A stretch of DNA of 64,000 nt, taken from NCBI GenBank assembly GCA_013377075.1, contig JACABD010000017.1:1-64000 (forward strand). Direction: 5' to 3'. The position numbers and the translations under genes were made by a program. Positions 19,030 to 27,226 of the stretch are shown here, one piece after another. This stretch comes from Geobacteraceae bacterium. Lineage in GTDB: Bacteria > Desulfobacterota > Desulfuromonadia > Geobacterales > DSM-12255. Below the pieces are notes generated by a model, which saw only the letters and a list, made by a program, of their open reading frames with translations, did no database searches and was not told the DNA's origin. Position 1 is the stretch's first letter. Each line of letters opens with the position of its first letter.

Positions 19030-20220
19030 CTACTGAAGATCAATCACCGGTTCAAGGGAGAGTGTGGGAGAAATATTAACTGATCCGGCTTTACTGCTAA
19101 ATAGGGTTTTTCTGACATCAGAACTGAGAGAAGTTCCAAACCAGTTCCCTCCGACATAAATACTTTCATCACCCAGATAGAGAATATTATATCCGCTGTT
19201 CCCGTAAATGGAATTCCCCCAGATTACGGCGAGATTATCATCCAACTGCATTCCAATCCTGTTGTCGAGAACCTGATTATTATTGAATTTAAGTAAAGAG
19301 CCCTTTATGAGTATTGCAGTCTCGGCATTTGACAGGAATCCGGACTTTTGCAGAGTGCCGTCACTACTGACAATAACAGCTGCTGCCTGATTGCCGGAAA
19401 ACAGAGATTTATCAATCCTGACATGTGATTTTTCAGCAAGTAATCCTGTCTGGGACGATGATGATATTTTCAGCTTTTCTGCAGAAAGGGATGATGACGC
19501 TAATGATACACCGACTCTGCACTTTTCAACAACCAGCGAATCTATATCGATTTCGCTTGAGAGAGAAACAAGGCCGGACAGGCATGTGGAAACTTTAGAA
19601 CTGTTGATTCGGGCAATTGAGTCGGTAAGCTTTATGGCGATTGAGGAGTCTGATATCTGTGTGCTCTTTATATCAAGTGATGATGACCGACTGAAAATTG
19701 CGGACTCTGCGCCCTGAATTTTAATCTGTTCAAAAATATTCTTTTTGGAAGAGGCGGTGAGAACAATTCCGTACCAGTCAGACGGCGCTGGCTCCATGTA
19801 AATGGATGAAAAAGAGACTGGCTGGTCACTGGTACCTTTAACCACGATCCTGCCGAGAACAGTAATACCTGAATCAGGATTGAACCTGACAATAGTACCG
19901 GGAAGGACGGTAAGTGTCGCCTGTGCAGCAACTGTGACCATCCCCTGAACAAGAACTGAGCCACTCCACTGCGTATCCTCGGAAATTGTCAGATAGCTGA
20001 ATCTGGAAGAGGCTGAAAAAGGAGCAATCGTCCTGGGAGGAGACACAAGCGGCATGTCAGTGACAGGCGTCTGTACTGAAACAGAAGTTTTTTGCGGCGA
20101 ATTTATCTGAATGGCTGGGGATTCGGATGAACAGGCATATTCTGGAGTGAATGCGAATAGAAGATTCGCAGCCAGAACAAACGGATATATATATCGTTTA
20201 AGACAGGACAACAGAACCAC
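19030..20220 (-). CDS. Secreted right-handed beta-helix repeat protein
   Basis: 396 residues with an N-terminal hydrophobic export signal (residues 9-30, ending near YACSSES), then repeated short beta strands with Ser/Ile/Val turns (for example SSSLDIKSTQISDSSIAIKL) typical of parallel beta-helix proteins. It resembles periplasmic copper-binding/NosD-like or pectate-lyase-like folds, but no catalytic residues stand out. The GGDEF gene upstream ends seven bases before this start, so the two are co-transcribed. Confidence 0.75.
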   Translation of the reverse strand: MVLLSCLKRYIYPFVLAANLLFAFTPEYACSSESPAIQINSPQKTSVSVQTPVTDMPLVSPPRTIAPFSASSRFSYLTISEDTQWSGSVLVQGMVTVAAQATLTVLPGTIVRFNPDSGITVLGRIVVKGTSDQPVSFSSIYMEPAPSDWYGIVLTASSKKNIFEQIKIQGAESAIFSRSSSLDIKSTQISDSSIAIKLTDSIARINSSKVSTCLSGLVSLSSEIDIDSLVVEKCRVGVSLASSSLSAEKLKISSSSQTGLLAEKSHVRIDKSLFSGNQAAAVIVSSDGTLQKSGFLSNAETAILIKGSLLKFNNNQVLDNRIGMQLDDNLAVIWGNSIYGNSGYNILYLGDESIYVGGNWFGTSLSSDVRKTLFSSKAGSVNISPTLSLEPVIDLQ

Positions 20221-20227
20221 CCTTTAT

Positions 20228-21310
20228 TCAGGAAACCTGCGAGATAGAGTGGCAGACACGGTTTTTACCCATGGACTTAGCCTTATACAGGTATGAATCC
20301 ATGAGAGAGAAGAGATCCTCCCGACTTGTTCCATTTTCAGGATAACAGGCAACCCCGGCGCTTACGGTTATTATACTCCCTGACGATTCAGGAACGGATT
20401 TTACAGCCTCTTCGGCAATCCTCTCCCTGAGCCTGTCAGCGGTCAAGACAGCATTTTCAAGTGAGGTTTCCGGAAGAAGTAAGACAAACTCCTCACCGCC
20501 ATAGCGAAATGCATAATCAACTTTGCGCAGAGAGCGGTTAATTATTTCACCGATGGCAATCAGTATCTTGTCTCCGACAGCGTGGCCCAGCCTGTCATTG
20601 AAGCTTTTAAAGTTATCGATATCAAGAATAACAAGAGAAAGCATTTTCTGATAACGCCTTGCCCGCCCAAGCTCCTGGGTAAGTATCTGCTGAAAATATC
20701 TGTGATTATAAAGACCGGTAAGATAATCGGTAATGGCCATAAGCTTGGTCTTGTTATGAAGACGTGCATTATGGATTGCCAGTGCGGCAAATGAAGCAAG
20801 TATTGAGAGTAATTCAAGCTTTGCCCTGTCGAAAACACGGGGATTGAAATCATCCAGATAGAGAATGCCGACTATGTCGTCCTGAAAAACAAGCGGCACA
20901 CAGATCAGGGCACGTATCCCTTCATTAATAGCTATCGGATTCTGAAAAAAAGAGGTTGCTTCGGTATCCTCTACTATGAATATCTCACCTGAATTCAGTA
21001 TCTGCTCGGTCAACCCTCCACGCGTTACATTCCATCTTTCAACATTAATAAACTCAGCGGAAAGCCCACGGTGTGCATGCAGGGAAAGCTCTTTTTGCTT
21101 GGCATCATAAAGGGCAATACTTCCGGCAGGAGTTTCAGAGTAATGCATTGCACTAACAAGTATTGCCTGAAGCAGAGTGTCCAGATCCAGCGTAGAAACT
21201 ACTGTTTTAGCAACTTCAATGAGATCTCGGAGCGCATCAATCTGCTTCTGAAGGGAATCATTACCACAGGATGGACAGACAGACTCAAGAGTTTTAGGTG
21301 CAGTTAACAT
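20228..21310 (-). CDS. GAF-GGDEF diguanylate cyclase
   Basis: 360 residues. A CPSCG pair at 14-17 precedes a GAF sensor domain (about 40-180, LDLDTLLQAILVSAM to FAALAIHNARL). The GGDEF domain (about 190-355) has the active loop GGEEF in FRYGGEEFVLLLP and an inhibitory RXXD site (RKVD) five residues upstream. It should make cyclic-di-GMP and be product-inhibited. No membrane segment is seen, so it senses an internal signal. Confidence 0.93.
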   Translation of the reverse strand: MLTAPKTLESVCPSCGNDSLQKQIDALRDLIEVAKTVVSTLDLDTLLQAILVSAMHYSETPAGSIALYDAKQKELSLHAHRGLSAEFINVERWNVTRGGLTEQILNSGEIFIVEDTEATSFFQNPIAINEGIRALICVPLVFQDDIVGILYLDDFNPRVFDRAKLELLSILASFAALAIHNARLHNKTKLMAITDYLTGLYNHRYFQQILTQELGRARRYQKMLSLVILDIDNFKSFNDRLGHAVGDKILIAIGEIINRSLRKVDYAFRYGGEEFVLLLPETSLENAVLTADRLRERIAEEAVKSVPESSGSIITVSAGVACYPENGTSREDLFSLMDSYLYKAKSMGKNRVCHSISQVS

Positions 21311-21457
21311 AAATCAAGCCATAGCATAAATCAGATTCCAAGTAAACCGAAAGTGTCCGTAAATGGCACATTTGCATATGTTTATATGATTATTCCAGCT
21401 GCAATAAACCTGAAACATTGCACAAATCAGCAGGTTACAAATTTAATCAAAAAGCTC

Positions 21458-21486
21458 TTGACACCCCCATACATCTTGTGGTTATT
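21458..21486 (+). promoter_or_regulatory. Probable sigma-70 promoter of nrdJ
   Basis: A perfect TTGACA -35 box at 21458-21463 is followed 17 bases later by GTTATT, a weak -10. Transcription would start near 21493. The -35/-10 spacer coincides with the upstream candidate NrdR box. The -10 match is only three of six, so the start point is approximate. Confidence 0.5.
21466..21481 (+). promoter_or_regulatory. Candidate NrdR box 1 (weak)
   Basis: CCCATACATCTTGTGG matches about 10 of 16 positions of the NrdR consensus ACACWATATATWGTGT as I recall it. Alone it would be unconvincing. It lies exactly 32 bases, about three helical turns, upstream of a much better box, the usual NrdR spacing. Confidence 0.4.
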
Positions 21487-21497
21487 CTTCGTGCCAC

Positions 21498-21513
21498 ACA
21501 CAAAATATAGCGC
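21498..21513 (+). promoter_or_regulatory. Candidate NrdR box 2 (good match)
   Basis: ACACAAAATATAGCGC agrees with about 13 of 16 positions of the NrdR consensus. It lies just past the predicted transcription start, 34 bases before the nrdJ ATG, where binding of the ATP/dATP-sensing repressor NrdR would block transcription. Confidence 0.55.
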
Positions 21514-21546
21514 ATTTCCAAATGAAATGAAAAGGAGCCATACACT

Positions 21547-23781
21547 ATGACAAGCAAAGCATCGGTCAGCCTTCAACCGGCACTATCTCCCAATGCAGTA
21601 ACTGTCCTTGAAAAGCGTTACCTCAAAAGAGATCTGAGCGGAAAACCCCTCGAAACTCCGGCAGATCTTTTCCGCAGGGTTGCGGAAGCAATTGCATCTG
21701 CCGATGCTGTGTTCGATAAAAAGGCTGATACCACTAAACTTGCTGACAGCTTTTACTCCATTATGGCGAACATGGAATTCCTCCCCAACTCCCCTACTCT
21801 CATGAATGCTGGTCGGGAGCTTGGTCAGCTCTCCGCCTGCTTTGTTCTTCCTGTCGGCGACTCCATGGAAGAGATCTTCGATGCCGTAAAATTCACTGCG
21901 CTCATTCATAAGTCAGGCGGCGGAACAGGCTTCTCATTCTCACGTCTTCGCCCGGCAAATGATGTTGTCATGTCGACAACCGGCATCTCCAGCGGCCCGC
22001 TCTCATTTATGAAGGTTTTTGATATAGCCACCGAAACAATCAAACAGGGTGGGACGCGAAGGGGCGCAAATATGGGGATCCTGCGGGTTGATCACCCGGA
22101 TATCATGGATTTCATCATGTGCAAGGCCGATCAGAAGCAGCTCAATAACTTCAATATATCTGTCGGAATGACCGAAGCGTTCATGGAAGCTGTTGAGAAG
22201 GATCAGGAGTATGACCTGAAAAACCCCCGCAGCGGCGAAAAATGCGGCACACTCAACGCCCGCAAGGTCTATCACAGAATTGTCAAGCAGGCATGGGAAA
22301 ACGGAGAGCCGGGGATTATCTTCCTCGACAGGCTCAACCGTGACAACCCGACACCTCTCATCGGTGAAATCGAATCAACAAACCCCTGCGGAGAGCAGCC
22401 GCTCCTGCCGTTTGAATCATGCAACCTCGGCTCAATCAATCTGGGCAAAATGGTTAAATCCGGCGATGTCAACTGGACAAAACTTAAAGAGGTAGTGAAG
22501 CTTGCCGTAAAATTCCTTGATAACGTTATTGAAGTAAATAACTACCCGCTGCCACAGATTGACCAGATGACCAGATCAAACAGAAAGATCGGTCTTGGCG
22601 TCATGGGATGGGCCGACATGCTTATTCTCCTTGGCATCCCTTACAACTCTCCGGAAGGGATTGCTCTTGGCGAAAAACTAATGAAATTTATAAATGAAGA
22701 GGGGCATGCAGCGTCCAGAGAACTTGCAAAAGTCCGCGGTCCCTTCCCGAATTTCAAAGGTTCGATCTATGACAAGCCGGGTTTGGCACCAATCAGAAAT
22801 GCCACCGTGACAACAATCGCACCTACCGGGACTATCTCGATCATTGCCAATGCATCATCCGGTGTAGAGCCCCTTTTCGCGGTCTCCTACATACGTCAGG
22901 TAATGGACAAGAACATTCTTGTCGAAGTGAATCCTATTTTTGAAAAAATTGCCAAAGAACGTCAGTTCTACTCCCAGGAGCTAATGGAGGCAATTGCCCA
23001 GCATGGAACAATACATGACATCACAGCCATACCAGAGGATCTACGTGATATCTTTGTCACAGCCCATGACATAACACCTGAAGACCACATCGCTATGCAG
23101 GCAGCATTTCAGCTCCATACAGACAATGCGGTATCAAAGACAGTAAATTTCACATCTGAAGCCACAGTTGAAGATGTGGAAAAGGTTTACCGTCTCGCCT
23201 ACCAGTCCGGCTGTAAAGGCGTAACCATCTACCGTGACGGCTCCCGCGACGAGCAGGTTCTTTCGACCGGTAAAAAAGAAGAGAAGACTGAAGCTGTTGC
23301 AACAACGGTTGAGGACAAGCACTCCTTCAAGCGTGATCGTCCCAAGGCTCTCAAAGGATGGACTTATCAGATGCAGACCGGTTGCGGCCCTCTTTACATA
23401 ACTGTCAACGAAGATAAACAGGGGCTGTTTGAGCTTTTCACAACAATGGGAAAAGCAGGTGGCTGTGCGGCATCACAGGCAGAGGCCCTCGGAAGAATGG
23501 TCTCCCTTGCCTGGAGAAGCGGTGTTCAGGCACGCCAGGTTATAAAACAGCTTCTGGGAATCTCCTGCCACTGCCCTTCCGGCTTTGGAGAGAGCAAAGT
23601 CCTGTCCTGCGCTGATGCAGTAGCCAAGGCAATACAGGCACATATGCATGCAGCAGGATATGATACCGGCATCGAAAAGACGGGTCATGAGCGCGGTGCA
23701 TGCCCAGAGTGCGGTGGTCCTGTGGAGCATGAAGGTGGATGCTCAGTATGCCACGTCTGCGGATACAGTGAATGCGCCTGA
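21547..23781 (+). CDS. nrdJ: Adenosylcobalamin-dependent (class II) ribonucleotide reductase
   Basis: 744 residues. Landmarks: LSACFVLPVGDSMEEIF, SGGGTGFSFSRLR, the catalytic NPCGEQPLLPFESCNLGSINL and TIAPTGTISIIA. The C-terminus ends with zinc-ribbon-like cysteines (CPECG...CSVCHVCG), the swapped redox-active tail of the dimeric B12 type. It reduces ribonucleotides without oxygen. AAAAGGAG lies nine bases before the ATG. It is monocistronic: promoter and NrdR boxes upstream, strong terminator downstream. Confidence 0.95.
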   Translation: MTSKASVSLQPALSPNAVTVLEKRYLKRDLSGKPLETPADLFRRVAEAIASADAVFDKKADTTKLADSFYSIMANMEFLPNSPTLMNAGRELGQLSACFVLPVGDSMEEIFDAVKFTALIHKSGGGTGFSFSRLRPANDVVMSTTGISSGPLSFMKVFDIATETIKQGGTRRGANMGILRVDHPDIMDFIMCKADQKQLNNFNISVGMTEAFMEAVEKDQEYDLKNPRSGEKCGTLNARKVYHRIVKQAWENGEPGIIFLDRLNRDNPTPLIGEIESTNPCGEQPLLPFESCNLGSINLGKMVKSGDVNWTKLKEVVKLAVKFLDNVIEVNNYPLPQIDQMTRSNRKIGLGVMGWADMLILLGIPYNSPEGIALGEKLMKFINEEGHAASRELAKVRGPFPNFKGSIYDKPGLAPIRNATVTTIAPTGTISIIANASSGVEPLFAVSYIRQVMDKNILVEVNPIFEKIAKERQFYSQELMEAIAQHGTIHDITAIPEDLRDIFVTAHDITPEDHIAMQAAFQLHTDNAVSKTVNFTSEATVEDVEKVYRLAYQSGCKGVTIYRDGSRDEQVLSTGKKEEKTEAVATTVEDKHSFKRDRPKALKGWTYQMQTGCGPLYITVNEDKQGLFELFTTMGKAGGCAASQAEALGRMVSLAWRSGVQARQVIKQLLGISCHCPSGFGESKVLSCADAVAKAIQAHMHAAGYDTGIEKTGHERGACPECGGPVEHEGGCSVCHVCGYSECA

Positions 23782-23807
23782 TGTAGAAGTCACAACTCTC
23801 TGGTCAT

Positions 23808-23841
23808 GGGGCTTCACCTATCAAGGTGAAGCCCCGTTTTT
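23808..23841 (+). terminator. Intrinsic terminator after nrdJ
   Basis: A 12-base-pair stem, GGGGCTTCACCT paired with AGGTGAAGCCCC (loop ATCA), is followed by G and five T. It lies 26 bases past the nrdJ stop. Confidence 0.9.
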
Positions 23842-23949
23842 ACTTAATCCTTACGATCATCAAAATCATGGAAATATCTTTTTGCAATAACCTCCGGACG
23901 TGTCATAATTCGAAGACAAAACAGCTAACCAGCAAAAGGAGTATTTGGG

Positions 23950-24510
23950 ATGGATACACTTGAGGCGATAAAAACGCGAAGGAGTGTTCGCAAATTTTCA
24001 GACAAACTTGTTGAGGATCAGAAACTGCAAGCTGTTCTTGAGGCTGTTCAGGCTGCACCTTCATGGTCCAATATGCAATGTTGGAGACTGGTTGTTGTCA
24101 CAGATGCCGAAACAAGAGCTCAGATCAGCGATCTCTCTTATGTTGAATCATTTTTTTCAACCAGAGGATACAAATCAAATCCTGCTCAAAAAGGGATTGC
24201 AGATGCACCAGTTGTGATCGTGCTCTGCGCTGTACCAGAACAGTCAGGTGAGATGAAAGGTCAGCGTTATTATATGGCTGACGCGGGAATAGCCTCTGAA
24301 AATCTCATGCTTGCCGCTCACGCAGTGGGTCTTGCTTCAGTTTTTGTCGGTGTATTTGACGAAGAAAAACTTGGCGACCTCCTTGGAATTCCAGCCGGAG
24401 TCAGGATTGTCGGAGTCTTCCCGGTTGGCTACCCATTATCCGAGCCAAAGTCTGGCCCTCCGAGAAAACCTCTCGCTGAAATTGTCCATTATGAAAGGTG
24501 GAAGGAGTAG
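23950..24510 (+). CDS. Nitroreductase-family FMN oxidoreductase
   Basis: 186 residues beginning with the family signature [16 protein letters not shown], with [14 protein letters not shown] (FMN-binding) and a C-terminal [21 protein letters not shown]. Enzymes of this family reduce flavins, quinones or nitro compounds with NAD(P)H. AAAGGAG lies nine bases before the start. The RRM gene follows after two bases. The physiological substrate is not evident. Confidence 0.88.
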   Translation: MDTLEAIKTRRSVRKFSDKLVEDQKLQAVLEAVQAAPSWSNMQCWRLVVVTDAETRAQISDLSYVESFFSTRGYKSNPAQKGIADAPVVIVLCAVPEQSGEMKGQRYYMADAGIASENLMLAAHAVGLASVFVGVFDEEKLGDLLGIPAGVRIVGVFPVGYPLSEPKSGPPRKPLAEIVHYERWKE

Positions 24511-24512
24511 TA

Positions 24513-24845
24513 ATGAAAAGAAGAGAGCTTTATGTCGGCAGTCTGCCGTTTGAAACCACTGAAGAGGATCTTGCAAAACTTTTCTCAGTCTCGGGAACGG
24601 TTCAAGCAGTACATATCATCACCGATAAAATTTCCGGAAAATCCAGAGGCTGCGGTTATGTGAAGATGGCAACCCTTGAAGAGGCTAAAGATGCTGTTAA
24701 CTCTCTTGACGGGGCGCTTTTAGACAACAGACGCATCACCGTATCGGAAGCCAGAGAGCAGAAACCTGTTGCACCTACACCTGAACCTGGACGGGGTGGA
24801 CAGTTCAGAAAAACAGCCAATAGCAGTAGAGTACCCAGAAAATAA
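24513..24845 (+). CDS. RRM-type RNA-binding protein
   Basis: A single RNA recognition motif with RNP2 as LYVGSLPF and RNP1 as RGCGYVKM, followed by a short Pro/Arg-rich tail. The ATG at 24513 is preceded by AAGGAG at 24502-24507, five bases away, and gives 110 residues. It starts two bases after the nitroreductase stop. Bacterial RRM proteins of this size are cytoplasmic RNA binders or chaperones. Confidence 0.9.
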   Translation: MKRRELYVGSLPFETTEEDLAKLFSVSGTVQAVHIITDKISGKSRGCGYVKMATLEEAKDAVNSLDGALLDNRRITVSEAREQKPVAPTPEPGRGGQFRKTANSSRVPRK

Positions 24846-24919
24846 ATCCAGATTCATACTTTACTTCGGTATCTTTTTTCTGATATGTAAAGAGAACTGT
24901 TATACAAGGGGGTGTTCAA

Positions 24920-25072
24920 GTGGAACAGAATCAAAGCGGAGTCGGAACAGGAACAATAGTACTTTCTTTCATAACCGGGCTTGCAGCCGGTATAGCTGCT
25001 GCACTGCTCATTGACGCGAAAAAGGATAAGAGCCTTGGCGCAGAGGATCATGAAGACGAACTCTTTATCTGA
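24920..25072 (+). CDS. Small glycine-zipper membrane peptide (50 residues)
   Basis: A short reading frame starting at GTG 24920 with AAGGGGG about nine bases upstream. The product has a Gly/Ala-rich membrane helix (GVGTGTIVLSFITGLAAG and onward, about residues 7-32), then DAKKDKS and an acidic tail (EDHEDELF). This resembles YtxH-type small membrane proteins. It follows the RRM gene by 74 bases on the same strand. No function can be assigned, but ribosome site, hydrophobic pattern and stop placement support a gene. Confidence 0.6.
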   Translation: MEQNQSGVGTGTIVLSFITGLAAGIAAALLIDAKKDKSLGAEDHEDELFI

Positions 25073-25156
25073 TTGGTAGACGTTTAAAACTGCAGCTAAA
25101 TTATCGATTTAATAAGGGGGACTTATGTCCCCTTTACTTTTTTAAGGAGCCATAAA

Positions 25157-26926
25157 ATGATCAGTGGCGACGATACAAGATGGAATCTTTCAGAGCTGGC
25201 ACCTGAGTCAGAAGATGACTATTGCAAAAAACTTGATGCGGCTCTTGATGATGCGAAATCATTCGCACAAAGATACAGGGGGAAAGTCTCATCCCTTGAA
25301 CCGGAAGAGCTCCTTAAGGCAATACTGGATTATGAAAAACTTCAGACAGATGCTCTAAAGCCCCAGTACTACGCCCATCTGGTTTTTGCTGAAGATTCAA
25401 ACTCTGAGACAGCCAGAAAACTGTCTCAAAAAGGGGCTGAGGCAGGAAATGAGCTCTCCAGAGAACTTCTGTTTTTTGATATCGAAATAATGGCAATACC
25501 TGACAGTCATTTTGCAAATGTCATATGTCACCCTTTGCTCGCTAATTACAGCCATTATATATCCAGCATCCGTAAATTCCACCCCTTTACCCTTGCAGAA
25601 AGGGAAGAACAGCTCCTGAAGCTCAAGGATCTGACGGGCACTACAGCCTTTGTCCGTCTATTTGATGAACTCAGTGCTTCATTCAGATACAGAATGGACG
25701 TAGATGGAGAGTCAAGGGAATTCAGCGGTGAAGAGCTTCTGGGGTACCTTCATCACCCTGAAAGAGGGCTACGAGAAAAAGCATTTGGCACCTTTCTCGA
25801 AAAACATGGAGAGAACAGCCTGGTCTACACGGCTGTATTCAACAATATAGCCCTTGACCACGCAAAAGAGATGGAGCTGCGTGGCTACAGCAATCCTATG
25901 CAGTCAACAAATATCGGCAATGAACTCTCCGATGAAACCGTGCAAAACCTGATGAGTGTTACCGAGGCAAACTACCCGCTTGCTCAGGAGTATTTCAGAA
26001 TAAAGGCCTCTTTGCTGGGAGTTGACAGGCTAAAGAATACAGACATCTATGCTCCGCTTGGAGAGAGCCCGAAGAAATACTCCTATGACGATGCCAAAGA
26101 GCTTGTCATGCAGGCCTACAGCAGTTTCAACCCAGAGTATGGGAAAATTATCGAATCGCTTTTCTCCGGAAGAAGAGTTGATGTCTACCCTAGGGCAGGA
26201 AAAAGCGGCGGAGCCTTCTGCATGGGTATTTCAGGGGAGATAAAGCCGTTTATACTGCTGAATCACACGGAAAATCTTCGTGATGTTGCCACAGTGGCAC
26301 ATGAACTTGGTCATGCCCTTCACTTTACCCTTTCCGGCAAGCAGAGCATTATCAACTATCACGCCCCGCTCCCCCTTGCTGAAACGGCTTCAGTATTCGG
26401 AGAGGTTCTACTCACCAGGATGATGCTTGACAACGAGAATGACCCGCAGGTGAGAAAGGCTCTTTTATGCGCAAAAATAGAGGATATAATCGCCACGACT
26501 TTCAGACAGGTTCTGCTGACAAGATTTGAAGAGAGGCTCCATCTTGAGCGGGCATCAGGGCTGCTTACGGATACCCGGATTTGTGAACTATGGCTGGAGG
26601 AGAACGGAAAGCTCTTCGGCAATACAGTTGATATGATTGAGCCATACAAATGGGGGTGGTGCTATATCTCGCACTTCATTCATACGCGCTTCTACTGCTA
26701 TTCATACACTTTTGCAGAGCTTCTTGTACTGGCTCTTTACAGACAATATCAACTGAAAGGGGCTGACTTTCTCCCAGGCTACCATGGGATACTGACCAGT
26801 GGCGGGGCCCTCTCCCCTGCGGACACGGCAGCACTTGCCGGAGTGGATATTAGTGATCCCAACTTCTGGCAGGATGGTTATGACATATTGAAAGGGCTGA
26901 TTGAGGAGCTGAAAGGGCTGCTATGA
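25157..26926 (+). CDS. pepF: M3-family oligoendopeptidase F-like metallopeptidase
   Basis: 589 residues with the zinc motif HELGH in VAHELGHALHFT and a downstream Glu in PLAETASVFGE, typical of PepF/M3B peptidases, which degrade short peptides in the cytoplasm. AAGGAG lies eight bases before the ATG. The gene converges on hgcB, its stop nine bases from the hgcB stop. A candidate terminator lies inside the hgcB end. Confidence 0.93.
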   Translation: MISGDDTRWNLSELAPESEDDYCKKLDAALDDAKSFAQRYRGKVSSLEPEELLKAILDYEKLQTDALKPQYYAHLVFAEDSNSETARKLSQKGAEAGNELSRELLFFDIEIMAIPDSHFANVICHPLLANYSHYISSIRKFHPFTLAEREEQLLKLKDLTGTTAFVRLFDELSASFRYRMDVDGESREFSGEELLGYLHHPERGLREKAFGTFLEKHGENSLVYTAVFNNIALDHAKEMELRGYSNPMQSTNIGNELSDETVQNLMSVTEANYPLAQEYFRIKASLLGVDRLKNTDIYAPLGESPKKYSYDDAKELVMQAYSSFNPEYGKIIESLFSGRRVDVYPRAGKSGGAFCMGISGEIKPFILLNHTENLRDVATVAHELGHALHFTLSGKQSIINYHAPLPLAETASVFGEVLLTRMMLDNENDPQVRKALLCAKIEDIIATTFRQVLLTRFEERLHLERASGLLTDTRICELWLEENGKLFGNTVDMIEPYKWGWCYISHFIHTRFYCYSYTFAELLVLALYRQYQLKGADFLPGYHGILTSGGALSPADTAALAGVDISDPNFWQDGYDILKGLIEELKGLL

Positions 26927-26935
26927 CAACCGGCT

Positions 26936-27226
26936 TCAGCAGCAACCGGTTCTGCTTTTTTTCCCGATATTGAAAGATGCCAGCCACTCATTTATCATTC
27001 CGGAAGCGCAGCCGACACCGGCATCAACCGTTATTGCCTTTGCAGGACAGTTGAGTGCACAGGCTCCGCACTCCATGCAGAGGTCTGTATCCAGAATTTC
27101 AGCCTTGCCACCTGCTACATAGAACAGGTTGTGAGGACAGACCTCCGTGCATATCCGGCATCCGGTGCAGATTCCCCTGTCTAAAGCCAGCGTAGAGACC
27201 CCTTTAAGGTAACTGAAACCTTTCAC
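26936..27226 (-). CDS. hgcB: HgcB, ferredoxin-like mercury methylation protein
   Basis: 96 residues from the GTG at 27226, which overlaps the hgcA stop as GTGA and has GGAG seven bases upstream. Two 4Fe-4S motifs are present: CTGCRICTEVCP (Cys20, 23, 26, 30) and CMECGACALNCP (Cys50, 53, 56, 60). The HgcB-specific features follow: GVGCA with Cys73 and the C-terminal pair Cys95-Cys96. In known mercury methylators HgcB re-reduces the HgcA cobalamin and its extra cysteines handle Hg(II). A longer ATG start at 27295 would lie within hgcA and lacks support. Confidence 0.93.
   Translation of the reverse strand: MKGFSYLKGVSTLALDRGICTGCRICTEVCPHNLFYVAGGKAEILDTDLCMECGACALNCPAKAITVDAGVGCASGMINEWLASFNIGKKSRTGCC
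26939..26962 (+). terminator. Candidate terminator of the M3 peptidase gene, inside hgcB
   Basis: GCAG and CTGC pair around AACCGGTT with one bulged C, followed by seven T on the plus strand. It lies within the codons for the last residues of hgcB. The stem is short, so the call is tentative. Confidence 0.35.
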
